22,587 nucleotides of DNA from an uncultured Eubacteriales bacterium (GCA_900552305.1 URZD01000006.1:1-22587); one strand, 5' to 3'. Counted from the first letter of the stretch, positions 14,791 through 21,464 are shown. The notes: generated from the sequence alone by a model not told the origin. A program made the numbers and translations.

Positions 14791-16738
14791 TTTGTTTCTC
14801 CCTTTCTCTCTGCTTTGATATAACATATTTTTCTATTACCTCCGCCGACTCTTCATCGCCGATTGACGAGTCAAGGAGCAGGTCATAACTTTGCCGTGCT
14901 CCCCACTCCGCACCTGAAATATTGCGGTAATACGCGCCGCGAGCCTCATCGGAGCGCCGTATGTTCCGCGCCGCTTCCTCTTTTGTATCGCCGTAGGTTT
15001 CCATAACACGTCCGATTCGGTAATCTTTCGGAGCATAAATAAATATGCGGATTACATTCGGGTTATCCTTTAAAACATAGTCAGCCGCGCGTCCTACTAT
15101 TACGCAGCTCCCTTCCTCCGCAATCCTGTTTATTATCCTGTTCTGAGCCGTAACTGCATGACGGACAACACTTGTACTCAAATATAAATCGTGCAGATAA
15201 TCGGGCGAGTTTTTGTTTATATCCGAGATAAACTCGCGGTCAAGTCCGCTCTCCTTCGCCGCAAGAGCGGTCATTTCCTTATAGTAAAACGGTATGCCGA
15301 GCCTTTCCGCAACAAGTCTGCCGATTTGTTTTCCTGATGAGCCGTGCTCTCTCGCTATTGTTATAATCACGCCCGGATGTGACGGTTTTATAACCGCATC
15401 GGACTGTCCAGAGGTTTTCTCCGACATATACGGCTTTTCAAGGAATTTCCGATAAAATACCAGTCCCACAAGGGTTGTGAGTATCTCCGTCACCGGAAAC
15501 GCAACCCAAAACCATGTCAGTCCAAGCCTTGAAAAAAGATACCCGAGCGGCACGAACAGCACAACAGTGCGGATTATGGTAAGAAGCGAGCTTTTAACGC
15601 TGAATCCCGTCGCCTGAAAAAACACGGGAAATATCTGCGACGTTACCATAGGAATAAAGCTGCTGCCGGTAAATATAAAGCCTGTTATACCTATCCTTAT
15701 TACATCTTGATTGGAGGTAAACACCCGCAGCATCGGCTCCGGGAAAATACAAAAGCAAAGTGTTCCGACAAGCATAAGCGCCGCGCCGAACATAACCGAC
15801 ACCAAAAGCGTCTTCTTGCAGCGTTCAAGATTTCTTGCCGCATAGTTAAAACTTATAATCGGCACAATACAGGTCTGCATCGCCCCAAGCGGTATAAAGA
15901 AAAAAGTCTGCCACTTGTAATACAGTCCCAACGCGGTTACCGCATTGTCCGAAAATTCCTTCAGTATAAGATTTAGTCCGAGAATATAAAACGTGTAAGT
16001 CGCCTGCATAATGATATTAGGCGTTCCCAGTCTGAAAATCGCCCTGACATACCGCGGATACTTTTTCGCCGCAGGCGAACAGCGAAAACCCTTTCTCATA
16101 ACTATCAGCGCCGCGGCAATCTGACCTGTCACCGTTGCCGCAGCCGCGCCCGCAATCCCCATTTGCGGCAGTCCGAACATACCGAAAATCAGCAGCGGGT
16201 CAAGAACAATATTCGTAACAGCGCCTATAATCTGCGCAATCATAGGCGTTTTCATATCTCCGTATGCCTGAATAACTTTTGTCCATATACTTTCAAGAAA
16301 CAAACCGAAGCTGAAAACGCACGCATTTCTTCCGTACACAATCACATCGCGGATAACCGCAGGCGAATCCGTAGACATTCTTGCATAAGTAGGCATAAAC
16401 GCGTAACACACCGCCGCAAACAAAAACCAAATCAGGACCGCAAGGCAGGTACCCGTCCCCGCGCACTCCTCCGCCTCGCTTTTGCTGCCGCAGCCGAGCT
16501 TTGCCGCCATAACCGTATTTATTCCGACGCCCGTTCCGACAGCGAGCGCAATCATGAGCAGCTGCAGCGGATAAACAATGGAAAGCGCGGTCAGTCCCGA
16601 CTCCGCATACCTTCCCACAAAAAGGCTGTCTACAATATTATAAAGCGCCTGAATAAGCTGCGCCAGCATAACCGGCGGCGCCAGCTTTAAAAGAACCCTC
16701 CATATTTTTTCTTTTCCGAACAGCTCCGTCGTTTCCAT
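14771..16738 (-). CDS. MATE-family efflux transporter fused to a cytidylate-kinase-like domain
   Basis: A 655-residue fusion. Residues 1 to about 440 are a complete 12-helix MATE transporter, starting with KLAPPVMLAQLIQALYNIVDSLFVG (18-42) and with the internal repeat beginning near residue 235; the family exports drugs or metabolites using Na+ or H+ gradients. A short linker leads to residues 456-640, which match the cytidylate-kinase-like family: ITIAREHGSSGKQIGRLVAERLG (P-loop HGSSGK 465-470), VIVGRAADYVL (546-556), and an arginine-rich lid region near 585-605. MATE proteins normally end near residue 450, so the extra 200 residues are a real added domain in the cytoplasm. Whether it binds or phosphorylates a nucleotide is unknown. 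AAGGAG lies 5 bases before the ATG. Confidence 0.9.
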   Translation of the reverse strand: METTELFGKEKIWRVLLKLAPPVMLAQLIQALYNIVDSLFVGRYAESGLTALSIVYPLQLLMIALAVGTGVGINTVMAAKLGCGSKSEAEECAGTGTCLAVLIWFLFAAVCYAFMPTYARMSTDSPAVIRDVIVYGRNACVFSFGLFLESIWTKVIQAYGDMKTPMIAQIIGAVTNIVLDPLLIFGMFGLPQMGIAGAAAATVTGQIAAALIVMRKGFRCSPAAKKYPRYVRAIFRLGTPNIIMQATYTFYILGLNLILKEFSDNAVTALGLYYKWQTFFFIPLGAMQTCIVPIISFNYAARNLERCKKTLLVSVMFGAALMLVGTLCFCIFPEPMLRVFTSNQDVIRIGITGFIFTGSSFIPMVTSQIFPVFFQATGFSVKSSLLTIIRTVVLFVPLGYLFSRLGLTWFWVAFPVTEILTTLVGLVFYRKFLEKPYMSEKTSGQSDAVIKPSHPGVIITIAREHGSSGKQIGRLVAERLGIPFYYKEMTALAAKESGLDREFISDINKNSPDYLHDLYLSTSVVRHAVTAQNRIINRIAEEGSCVIVGRAADYVLKDNPNVIRIFIYAPKDYRIGRVMETYGDTKEEAARNIRRSDEARGAYYRNISGAEWGARQSYDLLLDSSIGDEESAEVIEKYVISKQREREKQNVKAVV

Positions 16739-16774
16739 ATGTACTCCTTAAAAAATCTGTATTTCACAAGTAGA

Positions 16775-16803
16775 ATTATATACCCCTTTCACCCGCTTGT
16801 CAA
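16775..16803 (-). promoter_or_regulatory. Consensus promoter of the MATE-fusion operon
   Basis: TTGACA (16798-16803), 17 bases and TATAAT (16775-16780) on the minus strand match the vegetative consensus exactly, 36 bases before the ATG. An imperfect inverted pair GTATA/TATAC lies further upstream. The perfect match suggests strong basal expression unless a repressor intervenes. Confidence 0.85.
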
Positions 16804-16886
16804 TGCTGTTCAGACATTTTCTTACATTGTATACGATTGTTTTATATACTGCTTAGGCGGCATTTCGGTTATGCACTTTTATCCGC

Positions 16887-17909
16887 TTATTTCCTCTCTG
16901 ACAAAAATCTGTCCATTGCCGCATTTACTCCGTTGTCCCGCCACTGCCAGCATACCTTCTGCGGCAGCCGCGACAGCTCCAAACGTAAACCCTCGTAAAG
17001 CGGCATAAGCTCCGACTGTTTCATTCCCGTTATATCAAGTATCTTGCTGTTATCCATCACGCGGTCAAACAGCCTGTCATACTCAAGCTGCCACCTGAGG
17101 CCGTTCCATACCCCGTTACCGCCGGACATGATTTGCAAAAACTCCTCCTTATCTACGGTAATATATTTAAGATTGCCTATTTTGCGGTAATACTCCGCAA
17201 TCTCGCCCCATGACCTATGCTCGGCTGTCGACACTGTGTATACCTCGCCGAACGCGTCTTTGTTTAGCACAAGCCGCGCGAGCATTTTCGCAACATCTCC
17301 CGCCCATGACATTGTTCCCTGTACCGCCATTGCCTGCTCCGGCAGGACAACCGTTTTTCCGCTGCGCATACGTTCAACCAAAATCTGAGCCTCCAGTATT
17401 GTAAGCTGAAATCTGCGCTTGGAATATGTAATCGCGGGGCGTACGATTGTATAGTTGCTCTTTTCCGCCTGTCTTAGTAAATTCTCGCCCACTGCCTTGT
17501 AAAGCGAGTATTCCGTTTTGTACGAATCAAGGAACTGCTTATCCTCTGAAACATCAAGCAGCCGCGGCGATTCCTCCGTTGTTATCTTATCAGCTCCCGC
17601 ATAAACACGGTATGAGGAAAGAAAAATATAATGCGATGTGTTTTCGAGCAGCATATCGCGCCGCGGCGCAAAGCTGTTCTCCGGGTCATCATAAATTAAA
17701 AAGTCGATTATTCCGTCATACTCGTTTTTCAAAAGCTCCGCCAAAACGCCGTTGTCGAGCGCATTTGCTGTGATATATCTTAAATTCGGGTTATCCGAAT
17801 CGATATTATCAAGCGAAACAACGTCCACCGCATACCCCATGTCAAGCAATTCGGGAGTAAGATATACGCCCATTGCTCCCGTTCCGCCAAGCACCAAAAT
17901 TTTTTTCAT
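16887..17909 (-). CDS. NAD-dependent epimerase/dehydratase family protein (extended SDR)
   Basis: A 340-residue Rossmann-fold protein of the extended short-chain dehydrogenase group. The nucleotide-binding loop is GGTGAMG (8-14), the strand-end motif is IFLSSYRVY (95-103), and the catalytic YxxxK is Tyr134/Lys138 in EYSLYK. The C-terminal half is a substrate-binding region such as found in nucleotide-sugar epimerases and dehydratases, but no substrate-specific motif was recognised. AAGGAGG precedes the start, 17 bases after the stop of the Gfo/Idh/MocA gene, so the two are one operon. They may act in turn on the same sugar-like compound; this is inference from pairing only. Confidence 0.85.
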   Translation of the reverse strand: MKKILVLGGTGAMGVYLTPELLDMGYAVDVVSLDNIDSDNPNLRYITANALDNGVLAELLKNEYDGIIDFLIYDDPENSFAPRRDMLLENTSHYIFLSSYRVYAGADKITTEESPRLLDVSEDKQFLDSYKTEYSLYKAVGENLLRQAEKSNYTIVRPAITYSKRRFQLTILEAQILVERMRSGKTVVLPEQAMAVQGTMSWAGDVAKMLARLVLNKDAFGEVYTVSTAEHRSWGEIAEYYRKIGNLKYITVDKEEFLQIMSGGNGVWNGLRWQLEYDRLFDRVMDNSKILDITGMKQSELMPLYEGLRLELSRLPQKVCWQWRDNGVNAAMDRFLSERK

Positions 17910-17926
17910 TTTTTAACCTCCTTGTT

Positions 17927-18931
17927 TTATAAAACTCCGCAGCATTTAAGAACAGCCTTATATAGCTCCAATTCATAATCGTATGTATACGGATTTTCCT
18001 TTTCGCCGCGTACGATTTCGGCAAAGTCAAGCATCATCGGCAAATATCGGTCAAAGTCATCCGTGTTATATTGCCTGCCCATATCTCCCCAGTCCTCGCT
18101 GTCATACTCCGTCACTCCGGTATATTCGTACGGATAGCCTGACTTTGCGTACGTTTCAAGTGGCTTTATTTCAATCGTCTTTTTTGTGCCTGTTATCACA
18201 AGCTGACGTCTTGCAAATCCGCCAAGCTCCGTATCGCAGGTCTTTACAAACGAGATACCGTTGTCATATTCCAAAACCGCCATGCCGTAGTCCTCAACGG
18301 TTATGCCGTTCACGCCGGTACTGCGATTCAACGGAATAATATTCTTCGGAACTCCTTTAATCAGCAGCACAAGGTCAACAAGGTGACATCCCAAAAAGAA
18401 CATCATTCCGCCCTTAAACGCCTTCAGCCAGCCGCGCACAGCGTCCGAATGTCTGCAATTCATTTGCGCCTCGACACTGATTATCTCGCCGAGCCTGCCG
18501 TCTCTTGCATCGTCTATCGCCTTACTTATTGCGGGATTGTACCGATACATATACCCCGTGTGAAACACAACGCCGTTGCTTTTCACCGTTTCAATAAGTC
18601 CCTCAAACTCCGCAAGGTTTGTGCCGCCCGGCTTTTCCATATGTATCTGTTTTTTATGCTCCGCGGCAAGCCGTGCATATTTTGTGAGGTAAACCTCCTC
18701 CGTCTCTACCGTTACCGCTTCAATTTCCGAATCGTTCATTATTTCGTCCACCGTCATCTCTCTATAGCCTTCAAATTCCTTCATTCTCTCCGGAAACTTT
18801 TCGCGTTCATTCTCCGGAAGGGCGTATCCGACAATCTCAAAAACCTCAGGCGCGCTTTTCAGCGCAGCAAAGACCTCGTTACCGTGACTGTTCCCGCTTG
18901 TTCCTATCTGAGCAATTTTAATTTTACGCAT
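17927..18931 (-). CDS. Gfo/Idh/MocA family oxidoreductase
   Basis: A 334-residue NAD(P)-dependent oxidoreductase of the glucose-fructose oxidoreductase / inositol dehydrogenase family. The N-terminal Rossmann domain starts KIAQIGTSGNSHG (5-17; the glycine motif is less canonical than GxGxxG), and the conserved EKPGG (99-103) follows after HKKQIHM. The middle segment HTGYMYRYNPAISKA and the later GCHLVDLVLL are typical of the C-terminal substrate domain. The substrate cannot be assigned. An extended -10 promoter lies upstream, and the SDR gene follows in the same operon. The protein is full length for the family and has no signal peptide, so it is cytoplasmic. Confidence 0.9.
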   Translation of the reverse strand: MRKIKIAQIGTSGNSHGNEVFAALKSAPEVFEIVGYALPENEREKFPERMKEFEGYREMTVDEIMNDSEIEAVTVETEEVYLTKYARLAAEHKKQIHMEKPGGTNLAEFEGLIETVKSNGVVFHTGYMYRYNPAISKAIDDARDGRLGEIISVEAQMNCRHSDAVRGWLKAFKGGMMFFLGCHLVDLVLLIKGVPKNIIPLNRSTGVNGITVEDYGMAVLEYDNGISFVKTCDTELGGFARRQLVITGTKKTIEIKPLETYAKSGYPYEYTGVTEYDSEDWGDMGRQYNTDDFDRYLPMMLDFAEIVRGEKENPYTYDYELELYKAVLKCCGVL

Positions 18932-18968
18932 TTTTTATCCCCGCTTTCCTAAAAACATTGTTACGGTA

Positions 18969-18977
18969 ATTATAACA
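18969..18977 (-). promoter_or_regulatory. Probable extended -10 promoter of the Gfo/Idh-SDR operon
   Basis: TGTTATAAT on the minus strand is an extended -10 element (TGnTATAAT) 38 bases before the ATG. The hexamer 17 bases further upstream is TTTTAT, a poor -35, so an activator or the extended element may be needed. Confidence 0.5.
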
Positions 18978-19062
18978 ACATTTCGCGGCAAATAAAACAT
19001 ATGATAATACTGTAAAAGGGTAAAATAGTACAAAAAGTATTCACATTTTAGGAACGCATACA

Positions 19063-19094
19063 AAAAACGGCTGACCAACCGGTCAGCCGTTTTT
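19063..19094 (-). terminator. Rho-independent terminator of metQ
   Basis: The arms AAAAACGGCTGACC (19063-19076) and GGTCAGCCGTTTTT (19081-19094) pair perfectly around a 4-base loop. The U-run on the minus strand follows the stem, 15 bases after the metQ stop. The symmetric A/T ends mean it could also act in the plus direction. Confidence 0.92.
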
Positions 19095-19108
19095 CAAAAC
19101 ACTTTAAA

Positions 19109-19954
19109 TTATTTTTTGAGCGCATCAAGACTTGTCTGCTTTCCGCCGTAAAGACCTATCGGCTCAACGTGAATTGCGCCTATCGAAACAAGGTGTGTTC
19201 CGTTTTCCTTGTTGAAGTCGTCAAGGTACGGAAGATGCTGGAAGTAGTTCGCGTCTATCTCGCCGCTTTCAACCACGTTGTTCGGCTGAACATAGTCCGT
19301 AAACTCTTTTACGTCAAGAGTAACATTCTTCTTTGCAAGTATATCCTTCGCAATTTTAAGAATCTCTGCGTGAGGTGTAGGCGATGCCGCAACGGTTATT
19401 GTCTGACCGTCAAGAGCCGCATAATCAACCGAGCTGTCATAGCCGTCGCCTGGGTTGTCAACCGTACTTACAACCGCGCCGTTGTATTCCTTGGTGATAA
19501 AGTCCTTAACATCCTTGCTTTCAAGAGCCGCTTTAAGAGCCTTGATTTTGTCGGTATTCTCCGTACCTTCCTTTACCGCAACGATAGTGCCGTATTCCGA
19601 AGACGAGTCCTCGATGAGCAGCGAGTCGGAAACCGGATTAAGGTCCGCCTGAATAGCGTAGTTTGAATTGATAACCGCATAATCAACATCCTTTAACACA
19701 TTCGGGAGCTGAGCCGCCTCAACCTCTTTAAAGTTTATGTTATACGGATTGTCCTCAATGTCTCTGATTGTAGCCGTAATTCCCGTGCCGTCCTTCAGCT
19801 TTAAATAGCCGTTTTTCTCAAGCAGCAAAAGCGCTCTTGCCTCGTTTGTTGTATCGTTAGGCACCGCAACCGTAATTCCGCCTTTTGAGCCGCATGACGC
19901 AAGCAATAAAACCGCAATAAGTGTAACCGAAATAACAGATAATATTTTTTTCAT
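19109..19954 (-). CDS. metQ: MetQ/NlpA-family substrate-binding lipoprotein with circularly permuted lobes
   Basis: A 281-residue lipoprotein related to the receptor of the D/L-methionine ABC importer. The signal peptide ends in the lipobox LLASC with lipidated Cys21. What follows is in unusual order. Residues 27-162 (ITVAVPNDTTNEARALLLLE, EVEAAQLPNVL, YAVINSNYA, VKDFITKEYNGAVV) match the C-terminal half of ordinary MetQ. After a Gly/Asp/Ser-rich linker (163-184), residues 185-281 (TITVAASPTPHAEIL, DYVQPNNVVESGEIDANYFQ, then LPYLDDFN) match its N-terminal half, ending at SLDALKK, which in normal MetQ runs straight into the AVPND segment. All key parts are present, so a folded receptor is likely. 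GGAG lies 9 bases before the ATG at 19954. No metN or metI is adjacent. Ligand unknown; methionine is the family default. Confidence 0.93.
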   Translation of the reverse strand: MKKILSVISVTLIAVLLLASCGSKGGITVAVPNDTTNEARALLLLEKNGYLKLKDGTGITATIRDIEDNPYNINFKEVEAAQLPNVLKDVDYAVINSNYAIQADLNPVSDSLLIEDSSSEYGTIVAVKEGTENTDKIKALKAALESKDVKDFITKEYNGAVVSTVDNPGDGYDSSVDYAALDGQTITVAASPTPHAEILKIAKDILAKKNVTLDVKEFTDYVQPNNVVESGEIDANYFQHLPYLDDFNKENGTHLVSIGAIHVEPIGLYGGKQTSLDALKK

Positions 19955-19972
19955 AATTATAATCTCCAATCC

Positions 19973-19988
19973 GCCGCCCTGCCGCGGC
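19973..19988 (-). promoter_or_regulatory. GC-rich hairpin just before the metQ ribosome binding site
   Basis: GCCGC and GCGGC arms pair around a GGCAGG loop, five bases upstream of the metQ GGAG. Bases 19981-19987 could instead pair with 20064-20070 inside the leader frame (seven pairs including one G-U). The two structures exclude each other, as expected for a leader that switches, but both are short. Confidence 0.35.
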
Positions 19989-20032
19989 TGTAAATTTTTA
20001 TTTTTGCAGGTAATGCAGTATGTTTAATAGGT

Positions 20033-20101
20033 TTATGAGCAACAGCACATACACATTCGCCGCCCGCAGCGTCTCTTGTTCAATTTTTCGGTAAATAACA
20101 T
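20033..20101 (-). CDS. Putative Cys/Met-rich leader peptide of metQ
   Basis: A 22-codon frame lies in the long metQ 5' untranslated region. Its ATG (20101) has GGAGG 8 bases upstream. The second half is basic and then cysteine-rich: residues 10-13 are RRCG, and the end is RRMCMCCCS followed by TAA. Five of the last eleven residues are Cys and two are Met. Such clustering of rare sulfur amino acids before a sulfur amino-acid transport gene is what a ribosome-stalling leader peptide looks like. The metQ ATG is 78 bases further on. The other frame from an ATG directly beside GGAGGA has almost no spacing. No translation evidence exists here. Confidence 0.5.
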   Translation of the reverse strand: MLFTEKLNKRRCGRRMCMCCCS

Positions 20102-20158
20102 TCCACATTCCTCCCACCGTATTGGAACAGAATATGTGTCTGTCCCTTTGATAGGCTT

Positions 20159-20187
20159 ATTATAACACCGCCGCTCGATTTTGTCAA
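20159..20187 (-). promoter_or_regulatory. Consensus promoter of metQ
   Basis: TTGACA (20182-20187), 17 bases and TATAAT (20159-20164) on the minus strand match the consensus exactly. The expected start near 20152 gives an untranslated leader of about 200 bases before metQ, long enough to hold regulatory RNA and the Cys-rich frame. Confidence 0.88.
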
Positions 20188-20206
20188 ATACATATTACTT
20201 ATGCAA

Positions 20207-20229
20207 TGTTATAGATTAAAGCTATAACA
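20207..20229. promoter_or_regulatory. Inverted repeat resembling a methionine-regulon box upstream of metQ
   Basis: TGTTATAG (20207-20214) and CTATAACA (20222-20229) are perfect 8-base arms with a 7-base spacer. The inner 17 bases read TATAG-N7-CTATA, close to the streptococcal MtaR/MetR Met-box as I remember it (TATAGTTTSAAACTATA). The centre is about 66 bases before the expected metQ transcription start, the usual activating position for LysR-type regulators. Confidence 0.55.
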
Positions 20230-20251
20230 CAATTTTTATATATGCTTGATA

Positions 20252-20280
20252 TTGACAAAAACATCTTTAGAGTATATTAT
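20252..20280 (+). promoter_or_regulatory. Plus-strand promoter with no obvious gene
   Basis: TTGACA (20252-20257) followed after 17 bases by TATTAT (20275-20280) is a strong promoter match pointing away from metQ. Downstream are two small hairpins, then the antisense strand of the tRNA gene, then birA. It may make a small RNA, or read through to birA. Confidence 0.45.
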
Positions 20281-20340
20281 TGAAATGCGGTAAACCAAAA
20301 AGGCTTGCCGAAATGTGACAACAACTAACCATATAAAAAT

Positions 20341-20427
20341 TTGCGCCGCAGGCGCACTAATCGCTCAAAGCTCGCTTTGGGCGAAAAAGGAGGAATGACG
20401 GCGCATATGACTGATTTTTTTATGCAA
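20341..20427. other. Intergenic stretch with two short hairpins
   Basis: The stretch holds GCGCCGCAGGCGC and a 10-base stem CGCTCAAAGC/GCTTTGGGCG with a 2-base loop, then AAAAAGGAGGAATG followed by only a few sense codons. It has no credible protein gene. It could be a remnant, a REP-like palindromic element, or part of a small RNA made from the promoter at 20252. The rest of 19955-20463 is covered by the metQ regulatory features and the tRNA terminator. Confidence 0.35.
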
Positions 20428-20460
20428 TAAAAAAATCGGAATGGAGCAAAGTCCATTCCG
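20428..20460 (-). terminator. Terminator of tRNA-Pro
   Basis: CGGAATGGA and TCCATTCCG (20437-20460) form a perfect 9-base stem with a 6-base loop. On the minus strand it is followed by ATTTTTTTATT. It begins four bases after the tRNA CCA end. Confidence 0.9.
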
Positions 20461-20463
20461 ACG

Positions 20464-20540
20464 TGGTCGGAGTGACTGGATTCGAACCAGCGGCCACCTG
20501 AACCCCATTCAGGTACTCTACCAAACTGAGCCACACCCCG
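20464..20540 (-). tRNA. tRNA-Pro (anticodon GGG)
   Basis: A 77-base cloverleaf including an encoded CCA. The acceptor arm CGGGGTG pairs with CACTCCG (one G-U), followed by discriminator A and CCA. The anticodon stem CCTGA/TCAGG encloses the loop ATGGGGT, giving anticodon GGG for the proline codons CCC and CCU. The T-arm CTGGTTCGAATCCAG is intact. It is a single tRNA gene with its own promoter and terminator. Confidence 0.97.
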
Positions 20541-20553
20541 AAACATCTTTTTA

Positions 20554-20582
20554 ATTATACACCAAACATACAGTATTGTCAA
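20554..20582 (-). promoter_or_regulatory. Consensus promoter of tRNA-Pro
   Basis: TTGACA (20577-20582), 17 bases and TATAAT (20554-20559) on the minus strand, 13 bases before the tRNA. This perfect match fits a stable RNA gene. The -35 box lies inside the odd palindrome AGTATTG-T-CAATACT (20572-20586). Confidence 0.92.
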
Positions 20583-20620
20583 TACTTTTTATGGAATTTT
20601 TATCAGAAAGGCATATTTTT

Positions 20621-21406
20621 ATGGAAAACAATTTAAACGAAGCGGCAATACGCAGCTTTTTAAAAACTCCGAACACACCGCAAAGTATTACCGTTCTTGA
20701 AACGGTAGACTCCACCAACGCATACCTTAAATCACGAATTACCGAAACGACCCCAACCGGCACAACCGTAATTGCAAATTGTCAGACAAACGGCCGCGGT
20801 CGTCTGGGTAAGAGCTTTTTCTCGCCCTCCGACACCGGAATATATATGAGCATTGCCCTCAAGGCAGACGCTGTCGCGGATATATCCCTCATCACAATCG
20901 CGGCGTGCGTTGCCGTCTGCGCGGCGCTTGAATCCGTAGCGGATGTCCGCCCGCAAATCAAGTGGGTAAACGATATATTTGTAAACAAAAAAAAGGTCTG
21001 CGGCATACTTGCGGAAGCGGTAACGGACCCCAAAAGCCACATCATAAATGCCGTAGTTGTCGGAATAGGTATCAATATCACAACGCAGAATTTCCCCGAT
21101 AATATAAGCAATACCGCGGGCGCCGTAGGCAGCGGCAAAATCTCCAGAAACCGCATTGCCGCCGAGGTTATAGACAATCTGCTTCGCCTTTGCTCCGATA
21201 TTACCGATGGCAGAATCATTGACGAATACCGTTCGCGGCTTATGCTCACAGGAAAAGAAATTTGTTATACTTCACAGGGAGCCGCGCACCGCGGCACGGT
21301 TCTTGACATAAACGAACATGGAAACCTTATCGTGCAGCTTGCAGACGGCAGTACCGATGTTCTGAAAAGCGGCGAAATCTCGCTCGGCAGCAAAAACTTT
21401 GTCTGA
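20621..21406 (+). CDS. birA: Biotin--[acetyl-CoA-carboxylase] ligase, catalytic domain only
   Basis: A 261-residue biotin protein ligase that activates biotin as biotinyl-AMP and attaches it to carrier-protein lysine. Motifs in order: ETVDSTNAYL (27-36), the biotinyl-AMP loop GRGRLG (58-63), KWVNDI (114-119), VCGILAE (126-132) and VGIGIN (147-152), then a small C-terminal beta domain near 215-261. Only about 20 residues precede the catalytic domain, so the N-terminal helix-turn-helix of bifunctional BirA is missing and the protein should not act as the biotin repressor. The ATG at 20621 is chosen because AAAGG lies 9 bases upstream. No strong promoter was seen directly before it. Confidence 0.94.
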   Translation: MENNLNEAAIRSFLKTPNTPQSITVLETVDSTNAYLKSRITETTPTGTTVIANCQTNGRGRLGKSFFSPSDTGIYMSIALKADAVADISLITIAACVAVCAALESVADVRPQIKWVNDIFVNKKKVCGILAEAVTDPKSHIINAVVVGIGINITTQNFPDNISNTAGAVGSGKISRNRIAAEVIDNLLRLCSDITDGRIIDEYRSRLMLTGKEICYTSQGAAHRGTVLDINEHGNLIVQLADGSTDVLKSGEISLGSKNFV

Positions 21407-21416
21407 ATTGCAAAGG

Positions 21417-21464
21417 GGCTGTTATGTGTAAAGTTGTATAAACTTAAACATAACAGCCTATTTT
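21417..21464 (+). terminator. Terminator after birA, abutting hflX
   Basis: The 11-base arms GGCTGTTATGT (21417-21427) and ACATAACAGCC (21448-21458) pair around a 20-base loop and are followed by TATTTT. The T-run runs into the end of the convergent hflX gene. The large loop makes it less typical, but its position is right. Confidence 0.7.

Noticed and set aside
19992..20110. An alternative 36-codon frame in the metQ leader starting at the ATG beside GGAGGA
   Set aside because: The start is only one base from the Shine-Dalgarno sequence; the overlapping Cys-rich frame has proper spacing and fits the context better.
19955..20152. SAM riboswitch or T-box in the metQ leader
   Set aside because: Neither the S-box core nor the T-box AGGGTGGNACCGCG motif is present.
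20325..20582. An 85-codon minus-strand frame across the tRNA gene
   Set aside because: It simply translates the tRNA-Pro gene and its flanks.
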